Assembly (NCBI GenBank): GCA_002297505.1
Contig: DBLQ01000012.1
Location: 14,612 to 32,640, forward strand
Length of the DNA: 18,029 nucleotides
Reading direction: 5' to 3'
Origin: Flavobacteriales bacterium UBA720
Lineage (GTDB): Bacteria > Bacteroidota > Bacteroidia > Flavobacteriales > Weeksellaceae
Positions 1 through 6,749 of the stretch are shown here, piece after piece. Made by a program: the position numbers and the translations under genes. Every line of letters starts with the position of its first letter. Within the stretch, counting starts at the first letter, position 1. Below the pieces are notes generated by a model. The model saw only the letters and a list, made by a program, of their open reading frames with translations. It did no database searches and was not told the DNA's origin.

Positions 1-108
1 ACTTCGTGGCTTTTACTTAACATTACAATTCACAATTTCATAGGGCTTCACCCTATGCTATTATATTTCACCACTTCGTGGCTTTTATTTAATATCAAAA
101 TTCACAAC
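1..108. repeat. Hairpin-bearing direct repeat downstream of paaE
   Basis: A 34-nt unit starting ACTTCGTGGCTTTTA occurs at 1-34 and again at 73-106, with 30 of 34 bases the same. Two small hairpins accompany it: CCAC-ttc-GTGG at 71-81, and CATAGGG-cttca-CCCTATG at 39-57. Neither is followed by a T tract on either strand, so they look like an intergenic repeat rather than a terminator. The second unit overlaps the last codons and stop of paaE. The first unit is cut by the window edge, so the array may continue to the left. Confidence 0.6.
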
Positions 109-1167
109 CACTTCCTCCGACCTCGGATGTGCTTGGCAAGACAAGATAAATCCTGCTGCAATCTCGTCTGGTTCGAGAGAATAATTGATGTCCATTTCTA
201 CTTCGCCTTTTTCCAGTTTGCATTTGCAAGTGGCGCAAACGCCGCCTTTGCAAGCGTAAGGCAAATCGGCTCCGTTTTGTAAAGCGGCATCCAAAATCGT
301 TGGTCCGTGATACGCCAAATCCAGCTTCAAAGCGGTTGCATCTAATTTCACAGTGACTTTGCTAAAATCATCATCGGATTGATTAATTGCCAGCTCGTGT
401 TCTTTTTTCTTTTCGGCAGAAGCTGCGCTGAAGAATAATTCAAAATGAATTTTCTTGGCTTCAACGCCTGATTGGATTAAAGTATCTCTCACACTCAGAA
501 TCATTTCTTCCGGTCCGCAAAGGAAAACCTCATCGATTTTTTCTGCCGGAATGATATTCTTAATAAAAGATTCTGCCTTTTCGGAATTGATTCTTCCGCT
601 CAGCAAATCTGCATCCGCAACTTCACGACTGAGAATGTGATAAATGCTTAATCGCTCCATAAAACGGTTTTTCAAAGCTTCGATTTCTTCTTTGAAAATA
701 ATCGTTCCTTTATTTTTGTTTCCATAAATCAAAATAAATTGACTTTGTGGCTCATTTTTCAATACGGATTTAATGATGGAAATAATCGGTGTAATTCCGC
801 TTCCGGCGGCGAAAGCGACGTACGTTTTTTTGTTTTCTGGGTTGAGTTCTGTGTAGAATTTTCCCATTGGCGGCATTACTTCCAGAATATCGCCTTCTTT
901 CAGGTTGTCATTCATAAAAGAGGAGAACAAGCCTTCGGGAACTTTTTTCACGGCGACTTTCAATTCGCCTTCGCACGGACTTGCACAAATCGAATAAGAA
1001 CGACGCAATTCCTCGTTGCCATTCATTTGTCGGAAAGTCAAATATTGCCCTTGTGTGAATTTGAATTGTTCCGATAATTCCGCTGGAACATCAAAACTCA
1101 CTGAAACACAATCCTGCGTTTCTTTCTTGACTTTTTTTACTCGTAATGGATGAAATGTTGTTGACAT
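85..1167 (-). CDS. paaE: Phenylacetyl-CoA epoxidase reductase subunit PaaE
   Basis: This 360-residue protein should pass electrons from NAD(P)H through FAD and a [2Fe-2S] cluster to the di-iron oxygenase that epoxidises phenylacetyl-CoA in aerobic phenylacetate breakdown, in the cytoplasm. The domain order fits PaaE. An FAD-binding barrel carries R56-S-Y-S59. A nucleotide-binding domain carries GSGITP (near residue 122) and a CGPEEM loop. A C-terminal plant-type ferredoxin domain has cysteines 306, 311, 314 and 344 (C-x4-C-x2-C-x29-C). Length is normal for the family. The start is an ATG 46 nt after the tetR-like stop, which suggests cotranscription. The other epoxidase subunits (paaA-D) are not in view and may follow beyond the left edge. 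Other reductases of this fold, such as those of ring hydroxylases, are the main alternative. Confidence 0.88.
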   Translation of the reverse strand: MSTTFHPLRVKKVKKETQDCVSVSFDVPAELSEQFKFTQGQYLTFRQMNGNEELRRSYSICASPCEGELKVAVKKVPEGLFSSFMNDNLKEGDILEVMPPMGKFYTELNPENKKTYVAFAAGSGITPIISIIKSVLKNEPQSQFILIYGNKNKGTIIFKEEIEALKNRFMERLSIYHILSREVADADLLSGRINSEKAESFIKNIIPAEKIDEVFLCGPEEMILSVRDTLIQSGVEAKKIHFELFFSAASAEKKKEHELAINQSDDDFSKVTVKLDATALKLDLAYHGPTILDAALQNGADLPYACKGGVCATCKCKLEKGEVEMDINYSLEPDEIAAGFILSCQAHPRSEEVVVNFDIK

Positions 1168-1213
1168 TCTTCTTTGTAAAATGTATTATGTAAAAAGTAC
1201 AATGACTTTTAAT

Positions 1214-1813
1214 TCAATTATTTAAACCTTGCATCAACAAAGTTTTCAAATCTTCTTCCAACTCTTGCGGTGTGATGTCGCGGCTTGGTTTGTACCAGAG
1301 TTCTATCCATCGGATTGAAGATAACATCGTGAAAAGTGCTACAGAAACATTCATTTTTTTGAATTCTCCGCTTTCCATTCCTTGTTCTATGATGTTGGCG
1401 AAGCTTTTTTCGTAGGACTTTCTGGTTTGTTTGTATTGTTCTTTCTTGTCATTAGACAAATATTTCCAATCGTTATTCGCTACAGAAACGGAAGCTGCAT
1501 CTTCGATAATCAACTGAACGTGAAGTCCGATGATGCCATTCAGTTTTTCCTGAAAACTTTGATTTGTATTCTCTATTTCCTGAAGCTGGGAAATATATTG
1601 GTTGGAAATTTTGAAGCAAATCAATTCCAAAATTTCGTCTTTGGATTTGATATGATTGTACATACTTGCAGCTTCCATTCCAACTTTTTCTGCCAAGTCG
1701 CGCATACTCGTTCCGCCGAAACCTTTCTCTTTGAAAAGCTTGGCGGCTTCGGATAAAATCAATTCTTTTTTATTGATTTTTATTTTTTTATCTGTAATTA
1801 AATCTAATTCCAT
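1214..1813 (-). CDS. TetR/AcrR-family transcriptional regulator
   Basis: A 199-residue protein of typical TetR size. The N-terminal DNA-binding domain is clear: a helix from about residue 17 leads into a helix-turn-helix at about 34-55 (TSMRDLAEKVGMEAASMYNH), followed by the usual KSKDEIL stretch. The C-terminal two thirds are the helical ligand-binding and dimerisation part, with no recognisable ligand signature. It lies between the E1 gene and paaE on the same strand, so it probably controls this operon; an aryl- or acyl-CoA ligand is a guess from context. A palindrome over the -33 box of the E1 promoter (4124-4141) is a plausible operator, which would make the regulator autoregulatory. Confidence 0.9.
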   Translation of the reverse strand: MELDLITDKKIKINKKELILSEAAKLFKEKGFGGTSMRDLAEKVGMEAASMYNHIKSKDEILELICFKISNQYISQLQEIENTNQSFQEKLNGIIGLHVQLIIEDAASVSVANNDWKYLSNDKKEQYKQTRKSYEKSFANIIEQGMESGEFKKMNVSVALFTMLSSIRWIELWYKPSRDITPQELEEDLKTLLMQGLNN

Positions 1814-1960
1814 TTTATTAATCTTGTTTATTTAACACAAAGTCCACAAAGATTTTTTTTTGATATTATTGAAAACATTTTAAGGTTCGCAAAGGCGCTG
1901 ACGCTCAACTAAGATTATATTAAATAATTAATCTATCAACTGTCAACCAAAAACTATCAA
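1814..1960. repeat. Spacer with repeat-like sequence between E1 and tetR genes
   Basis: This 147-nt spacer separates two cotranscribed genes and encodes nothing visible. It contains a doubled ACAAAG motif (ACACAAAGTCCACAAAGA, about 1836-1853) next to a T tract, a stretch GTTCGCAAAGGCGCTGACGC (about 1885-1904) and a direct repeat CTATCAACT at 1933-1941 and 1954-1962. The second CTATCAACT copy runs into the E1 stop codon. From memory, such sequences recur between genes in Chryseobacterium-like genomes, but this window alone cannot show that. No convincing TAnnTTTG promoter for tetR was found here. Confidence 0.35.
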
Positions 1961-4042
1961 CTAATATTTCAATAATTGTTCTATTTCTTTAATTAATTTT
2001 TCTGTATTCGGCAGCATTTCTTTTTCCAATTCGGAGTTGATGGGAATTGCGGGAAGATTTTTAGCACCCACTACTTTTACCGGAGCGTCCAGATGTCTGA
2101 AACAATTGTCATTGATTCTAGCAGCGAGACTTTGAGCAAAACTATTATTCACAGGTTCTTCTGTCAAAACGATGCAACGGTTATGTTTTTTTACACTTTC
2201 GAAAACCCGATTTTCATCCAGAGGTGCGAGCGTTCTTAAATCAATGATTTCGATCTGATCATCAAATTCCTTCGCTGCATTCGAAGCCCAATAAACCCCC
2301 ATTCCGTAAGTGATTATAGTCAAAGTTGGTTTGTCCTGGCGATTTTCGCAAAGCAAAACTTCTCTCGCTTTTCCGAATGGAATGATGTAATCTTCGTCCG
2401 GCTCAATAGTTTTTGCAGCTTCGGTTCCTTCGATTTTTGACCAATAAAGGCCTTTATGTTCCAGCATTACAACTGGATTTGGGTCGTAGAAGGCCGCTTT
2501 CATCAAACCCTTTAAATCTGCGCCTGTTGACGGATAAGCGATTTTGATTCCTTTGATATTGCACAAAACACTTTCCACGGAACTTGAATGGTACGGTCCG
2601 CCACTGCCGTAAGCGCCAATCGGAACACGCAGAATCATCGAAACCGGCCATTTCCCATTAGACAAATAATAACTTCTGGAAACTTCGGTGAATAACTGAT
2701 TCAAACCAGGCCAAATGTAATCTGCGAATTGAACTTCGACAATTGGTTTCAGTCCGACCGCGCTCATTCCGACGGTTGAACCGACGATGAATGCTTCCTG
2801 AATTGGGGTATTAAAAACCCGTTTCTCTCCGAATTGCGCCGCCAGCGTAATCGCTTCCCTGAAAACGCCGCCTAATCTCAAACCAACATCTTGGCCATAC
2901 AATAAGGCTTCCGGATGTTTCTGCATCAATTCTCGGATGGCAAAAAGGGCGCAATCCACCATTACAGTCGGAATTTTTCCGCTTGGAGAACGTTCGCCTT
3001 TTTCTTCGGTGATTGGCGTTGATGCAAAATCGTACGTTAGAGCATCTTCCGGTTTTGGGTCTTCGGCTAAAACGGCATTTTCAAAATCGGTTCTAACCAA
3101 TTCCTGAACTTCTTTTTCTATCGATTCAACTTCTGAATCTTCTATGCCGAATTCTGAAAGTTTATTTCTAAGTTTTATTAATGGATCATTTTTCGCACAT
3201 TCTTCCAAGTCATCGCGGTACCATTCTTTTCTTACACCAGAAGTGTGGTGATTGAGCAATGGAACTTTAGCATGAATCAACACTGGACGTCTTTCTTCAC
3301 GGATGATTTGGATGCATTCTTTGACGGTTTCGTAAGATTTGATAAAGTCTGTTCCGTCGATGGTTCTGGTTTCGATATCGTTGAAACCTTGCATATATTG
3401 CGTGATGTCCTGCGCCCGGATTTCGTCTGCACTGGCAGAAATATCCCATTCGTTGTCCTGAACCAAATATAAAATTGGCAATTGTTTCAAAGCAGCCATT
3501 TGGAATGCTTCGGAGACTTCACCTTCCGTACAACTGGCGTCGCCTAGAGAGCAGACGGCAATTGGTTTGTCGGTAAAATTTTCAGCGATTCCGGTTTCTT
3601 CTTTATACTTCAGTCCCATTGCAATTCCGGTGGTTGGGATGGCCTGCATTCCTGTTCCAGAACTTTGGTGAATCATTTTCGGGAAATCATCTCTTCGCAA
3701 ACTTGGGTGAGAATAATAAGTTCTTCCGCAGGAAAACGGATCGTCTTTTTTAGCTAAAAGCTGGAGCATCAGCTCGTAAGGTGACAATCCGACACCCAAC
3801 AAAATTGAATCGTCTCTGTAATAAGGACTTACGAAATCCTGTGGCAACAACTGCATTCCCAAAGCCAATTGAATCGCCTCATGTCCGCGGGAAGTGGCGT
3901 GAACGTATTTTGAAGTGATTTTTTTTTCTTGTTCAAACAAATCGCTCATCGTTTTGGCCGTAAACATCAAACGATAAGCAGATTTCAGTAAATCAGTCAC
4001 GCTGATTTCTTTGTTTAAAAAATGTCTTTTGGTCATCTCCAT
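1961..4042 (-). CDS. Fused alpha-beta 2-oxoacid dehydrogenase E1
   Basis: The protein is a single-chain E1 of the branched-chain 2-oxoacid dehydrogenase type, which uses thiamine diphosphate to decarboxylate a 2-oxoacid and acylate the lipoyl group of an E2 partner. Numbered from the ATG at 4042 (693 residues), the alpha-like half carries the thiamine diphosphate/Mg motif, from GDAS at 167-170 to N197. The beta-like half begins near residue 360 and shows YGQDVG, the Q-E-A-F segment and the PIGAYGSGGPYHSSS loop. The reading frame extends to a TTG at 4063, but ATG codons at 4042 and 4036 fit better with the mapped promoter. No E2 or E3 gene is in the window. The exact substrate (branched-chain, pyruvate or an aryl 2-oxoacid) cannot be read from sequence; the paaE neighbourhood suggests a link to aromatic or acyl-CoA metabolism. 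Confidence 0.85.
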   Translation of the reverse strand: MEMTKRHFLNKEISVTDLLKSAYRLMFTAKTMSDLFEQEKKITSKYVHATSRGHEAIQLALGMQLLPQDFVSPYYRDDSILLGVGLSPYELMLQLLAKKDDPFSCGRTYYSHPSLRRDDFPKMIHQSSGTGMQAIPTTGIAMGLKYKEETGIAENFTDKPIAVCSLGDASCTEGEVSEAFQMAALKQLPILYLVQDNEWDISASADEIRAQDITQYMQGFNDIETRTIDGTDFIKSYETVKECIQIIREERRPVLIHAKVPLLNHHTSGVRKEWYRDDLEECAKNDPLIKLRNKLSEFGIEDSEVESIEKEVQELVRTDFENAVLAEDPKPEDALTYDFASTPITEEKGERSPSGKIPTVMVDCALFAIRELMQKHPEALLYGQDVGLRLGGVFREAITLAAQFGEKRVFNTPIQEAFIVGSTVGMSAVGLKPIVEVQFADYIWPGLNQLFTEVSRSYYLSNGKWPVSMILRVPIGAYGSGGPYHSSSVESVLCNIKGIKIAYPSTGADLKGLMKAAFYDPNPVVMLEHKGLYWSKIEGTEAAKTIEPDEDYIIPFGKAREVLLCENRQDKPTLTIITYGMGVYWASNAAKEFDDQIEIIDLRTLAPLDENRVFESVKKHNRCIVLTEEPVNNSFAQSLAARINDNCFRHLDAPVKVVGAKNLPAIPINSELEKEMLPNTEKLIKEIEQLLKY

Positions 4043-4102
4043 ATTTAAACATTTGACATTCAAATCATTATTTTAAATTTCATTGATTGAATGAGATTGA
4101 TT

Positions 4103-4133
4103 CAAAAATACGCTTTTTTATTTAACTAACAAA
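4103..4133 (-). promoter_or_regulatory. Bacteroidota-type promoter for the E1-tetR-paaE operon
   Basis: On the minus strand TTTG (complement of 4130-4133) is followed by exactly 19 nt and then TATTTTTG (complement of 4103-4110). This matches the known Bacteroidota housekeeping promoter form TTTG-N19-TAnnTTTG at every fixed position. Transcription would begin near 4096, giving a leader of about 55 nt to the ATG at 4042. It is the best promoter match in the window. Confidence 0.75.
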
Positions 4134-4141
4134 TGTTAGTT
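4124..4141. promoter_or_regulatory. Candidate TetR-type operator palindrome over the -33 box
   Basis: AACTAACA-AA-TGTTAGTT is an 18-bp palindrome with perfect 8-bp arms. A second overlapping dyad, TTAACTAAC at 4122-4130 and GTTAGTTAA at 4139-4147, widens the site. Size and symmetry suit a TetR dimer, and the site is centred on the -33 TTTG of the E1 promoter, where a bound repressor would block RNA polymerase. That the downstream TetR-family protein binds here is inference. Confidence 0.6.
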
Positions 4142-4201
4142 AGTTAAGTTTAATATTAGAACTTGATTAAAAATCATTACTTTTATAGAAAATTTTAACC
4201 T

Positions 4202-4816
4202 ATGAAAAAAACTTTCCTTTTTGTTTTTGCCGTAATGACTTTCACATTTGGATTTGGACAACTTAACCCCGTTCAGAATTTACAATGGTCTCATTATTAT
4301 GATTCCGGTAATTATCGAAATATTTTCTCGCTTTCCTGGCAAGAACCAGCAACGCCGCATGACGAATTGATGGGATACAACATCTACCGAGGAAATGAAT
4401 TGTATAAATTTCAGACAACGACATCCATAGGTTGTAATCCAGATTGGGGAATAACTGCTGGCTGTGACTTTCTGAATTACAATAACGGCGGTCCATTTAC
4501 CGGCTCTGTCAAGGCTGTTTACGAAGGAAATATAGAAGCAGATGCTTTTTCTTTTCAGGTGGGAGGTGTTATGCTGGGTGTAAATGATTCTCGATTAAAA
4601 TCACTAAGCCTATTTCCAAATCCTACAAAAGACATTCTGCATTTTTCAGAAGAAATATCAAATCTTAAAATAACAGACCTTTCCGGAAAAGTCATCAAAC
4701 AAATTTCTAATTCAGAAAAATCCATCAATGTTTCAAAATTGATGAAAGGAACTTACATTATCACGGCAACTTCCACATCTGGTGAATTCATTAACAGGAA
4801 ATTTATAAAAGAGTAA
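4202..4816 (+). CDS. Small secreted protein with fibronectin III-like domain and T9SS type A sorting signal
   Basis: The 204-residue protein starts with a signal peptide (MKKTFLFVFAVMTFTFGFGQ, cleavage likely after FG or GQ). Residues about 22-115 resemble a fibronectin type III domain, with PVQNLQWSHYYD at the start and LSWQEP and GYNIYRG strands. The last 70 or so residues form a T9SS type A sorting domain: a LSLFPNP motif, a DLSGKVIK strand and a terminal GTYIITATS...FIKE strand. It is therefore exported across the inner membrane and then released or anchored at the surface by the type IX system. No catalytic domain is present, so an adhesion or binding role is possible but unproven. It is transcribed away from the E1 operon across a 159-nt spacer that holds the palindromic operator. 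Confidence 0.85.
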   Translation: MKKTFLFVFAVMTFTFGFGQLNPVQNLQWSHYYDSGNYRNIFSLSWQEPATPHDELMGYNIYRGNELYKFQTTTSIGCNPDWGITAGCDFLNYNNGGPFTGSVKAVYEGNIEADAFSFQVGGVMLGVNDSRLKSLSLFPNPTKDILHFSEEISNLKITDLSGKVIKQISNSEKSINVSKLMKGTYIITATSTSGEFINRKFIKE

Positions 4817-4837
4817 ATATTCGTTTTTTAAATATTT

Positions 4838-4868
4838 AATCCTATCAGCAATTGAAAGGATTTTTGTT
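4838..4868 (+). terminator. Probable terminator of the T9SS-sorted protein gene
   Basis: AATCCT (4838-4843) pairs with AGGATT (4857-4862). After one A/A mismatch, TCA (4845-4847) pairs with TGA (4853-4855), leaving a 5-nt loop. The stem runs straight into TTTTTGTTT. It begins 21 nt after the stop codon of the T9SS-sorted gene. Confidence 0.55.
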
Positions 4869-4918
4869 TAATATCACTAAAATATCTACGTCTTCACAAA
4901 ATAAAAATTTAAATTTTG

Positions 4919-4926
4919 TAGTTTTG
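4919..4926 (+). promoter_or_regulatory. -7 box of the lipoprotein gene promoter
   Basis: TAGTTTTG matches the Bacteroidota -7 element TAnnTTTG and lies 17 nt before the ATG at 4944, so the leader would be about 10 nt. No good TTTG -33 box lies 17-23 nt upstream, which weakens the call. Confidence 0.4.
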
Positions 4927-4943
4927 AAGATTAAACAATGTAA

Positions 4944-6335
4944 ATGAAACTAAAAATACTTTTTGGCATCGCATTTTGGTCGCTTTTGCTTTTGGCAGGC
5001 TGTAATCGCGATGATATTTCCTTTGAATCGCCGTCGCAACTTCTGAGGTTTTCTACGGACACCGTATTCTGCGACACGGTCTATAACCAAATGCGTTCAG
5101 AAACTTATGCCGTGAAGGTTTATAATAATGAAGATAAAGATATTCTAATCCCAGAAATCAAGCTGGAAGGTGTCAATGCATCTCTTTATAAAATAAATGT
5201 TGATGGGAAAGTAGGCACTAGTTTTGACCGGGTTGCACTGAGAAGAAAAGATAGTCTTTATGTTTTCGTGGAAATTGCACCAACTACGACAGTTCCCGAA
5301 TCTATTGCAGAAGCTCAAGTGGTTTTCAGAACGCCAGCCGGCGAACAAAAAGTAACGCTACTTTCTGTGGTTCAGGATGCAGAATATTTCATCAAAACAG
5401 ATACAAATCCTAACGTCATTTCTGAAAATACCACTTGGACAAAAGATAAAGTGAAAGTGATTTTTGGAGATTTGACTATTGCTGAAGGTAAAACTTTGAC
5501 AATGGAACAAGGAACAAAAGTCTATTTCCGTAAAAACAGTGGAATGAATTTCCTGAAAAACTCCGGACTGACCGTGAATGGTGCTTTGGGCGAAGAAGTG
5601 ATTTTCCGTGGTGACCGAAGTGATACCAAATATGACACGCTTCCTGCGAACTGGAACGGCATCAGAATGGAGGAAGGTTCTCTTCTGAATATGAATTATG
5701 CCAGAGTTTTCGGCGGAAATGTTGGCCTTCAACTGAAAGAAAGCACAGCGAATATTAGCAACTCCATATTCCACAGCTTTCAGAATGCCGGAATTTATGG
5801 CATCCATTCCAACTTAACAGCCAACAACCTGGTAATCAACAACTGCGGCGAAGCGGATCTGGCAATCGCCGGAAGCGGAACCTATGATATCAATTACTCC
5901 ACTTTGGCAAATTACTGGAACCTAAATTCGGCATTGCCGGCGACCGGGATTTTGGCAAGCAATACCTGGGAAAACGGAGAAGGAGTATTGGAATCCGGAT
6001 TGGTGACACTAAGGGTGAAAAACTCAATCGTGTATGGCGACACTCTGGACTTGGTCACGCTCACAAACAATCCTGCCGGAACGCCTATCGATGCTCGTTT
6101 TGACAATTGTTTGCTGAAGTTAAGTTCCAACTCTGCATTCACTCCGATTGGAGAGAACATTATCAAAAATCAAGATCCAAAATTTCAGAATTACTTCACT
6201 CAGAAAATGAATCTCAGAGTGAAAGAAGGCTCGCCAGCAATTGGCAAAGGAAAAGCCAGCGAGGTGGTGATTGCAACAGATATTGCAGGAAAATTAAGAG
6301 GCAACGCTCCTACGCTAGGTGCCTATCAATTTTAA
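4944..6335 (+). CDS. Lipoprotein with right-handed beta-helix repeats
   Basis: The protein has 463 residues. A short charged start and a hydrophobic stretch end in a lipobox LLAG-C20, so it should be a lipoprotein. The mature start CNRDD carries two acidic residues close to the lipidated cysteine; in some Bacteroidota such a patch sends lipoproteins to the cell surface, but this copy is not a clean match to a published signal. Residues about 25-150 look like a beta-sandwich domain. From about 165 onward short strand-turn repeats rich in N, G and S (GLTVNGALGEEVIFRGD, SNLTANNLVINNCGEADLAI) suggest a pectate-lyase-like parallel beta-helix, with the C-terminal GAYQF ending often seen in such proteins. 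No catalytic residues can be assigned. It ends 2 nt before the MazG-type gene, so the two are probably cotranscribed. Confidence 0.75.
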   Translation: MKLKILFGIAFWSLLLLAGCNRDDISFESPSQLLRFSTDTVFCDTVYNQMRSETYAVKVYNNEDKDILIPEIKLEGVNASLYKINVDGKVGTSFDRVALRRKDSLYVFVEIAPTTTVPESIAEAQVVFRTPAGEQKVTLLSVVQDAEYFIKTDTNPNVISENTTWTKDKVKVIFGDLTIAEGKTLTMEQGTKVYFRKNSGMNFLKNSGLTVNGALGEEVIFRGDRSDTKYDTLPANWNGIRMEEGSLLNMNYARVFGGNVGLQLKESTANISNSIFHSFQNAGIYGIHSNLTANNLVINNCGEADLAIAGSGTYDINYSTLANYWNLNSALPATGILASNTWENGEGVLESGLVTLRVKNSIVYGDTLDLVTLTNNPAGTPIDARFDNCLLKLSSNSAFTPIGENIIKNQDPKFQNYFTQKMNLRVKEGSPAIGKGKASEVVIATDIAGKLRGNAPTLGAYQF

Positions 6336-6337
6336 GA

Positions 6338-6664
6338 ATGGAAATTACCAATCTCCAAGCTCAGGTCGACGAATGGATCAAAACCATTGGCGTCCGCTAT
6401 TTTAATGAATTGACCAATATGGCAATGCTGACGGAAGAAGTGGGCGAAGTGGCCAGAATCATCGCCAGGAGATATGGCGAACAATCTGAAAAAGAATCTG
6501 ATAAAACGAAAGATTTAGGAGAAGAGTTGGCGGATGTCCTTTTTGTGACGCTTTGTCTGGCGAATCAAACCGGAACAGATCTGCAATCGGCCTTTGACAA
6601 AAAAATGAAAATCAAAACTGATAGAGACAAAGACCGACATCAGAATAATGAAAAATTAAAATAG
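6338..6664 (+). CDS. MazG-like nucleotide pyrophosphohydrolase
   Basis: A compact 108-residue protein from the ATG at 6338, two nt after the lipoprotein stop. It has the all-alpha NTP-pyrophosphatase pattern: EEVGEVARI (residues about 31-39) and, after a linker, DLGEELADVLF (about 62-72), giving the E-x2-E and E-x2-D metal-binding sets of this superfamily. These enzymes hydrolyse nucleoside triphosphates, often damaged ones, to the monophosphate and pyrophosphate; the substrate here is unknown. Length fits single-domain MazG-like proteins, not the two-domain E. coli MazG. The reading frame is open upstream to 6107, but that part overlaps the lipoprotein gene in another frame and is not protein-like. 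Confidence 0.85.
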   Translation: MEITNLQAQVDEWIKTIGVRYFNELTNMAMLTEEVGEVARIIARRYGEQSEKESDKTKDLGEELADVLFVTLCLANQTGTDLQSAFDKKMKIKTDRDKDRHQNNEKLK

Positions 6665-6674
6665 AGGAAAGTCA

Positions 6675-6722
6675 GATGATGGAAGATGGATGTTTTAAAC
6701 GCAACAATAAACTTCCATCATC
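6675..6722. repeat. Long inverted repeat between the MazG-like gene and aroA
   Basis: GATGATGGAAG (6675-6685) and CTTCCATCATC (6712-6722) form a perfect 11-bp inverted repeat with a 26-nt loop. The right arm is followed by a CT-rich tract, not a T run, so intrinsic termination is unlikely. The GGAAGATGG and CTTCCATC wording resembles intergenic repeats I recall from Chryseobacterium genomes. It could act as an RNA stability or processing hairpin between two cotranscribed genes. Confidence 0.5.
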
Positions 6723-6749
6723 CCGCTTCTAACCTCCAACAAAAAAACT

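Noticed and set aside
1..108. CRISPR-like array at the left edge
   Set aside because: There are only two imperfect units, the spacer itself carries a hairpin, and no cas gene is in the window.
739..1077. 112-codon open frame on the plus strand opposite paaE
   Set aside because: It lies wholly within paaE on the other strand, its product has no recognisable domain, and paaE is clearly real.
1382..1756. 124-codon open frame on the plus strand opposite the TetR gene
   Set aside because: It is antisense to a well-recognised TetR-family gene and the product is low in complexity and Phe-rich without family features.
5358..5807. 149-codon open frame on the minus strand
   Set aside because: It is opposite the lipoprotein gene, whose signal peptide and repeats are convincing; the antisense product has none.
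6107..6337. N-terminal extension of the MazG-like protein
   Set aside because: The extension overlaps the lipoprotein gene in another frame and is not like the family; the ATG at 6338 begins exactly at the domain.
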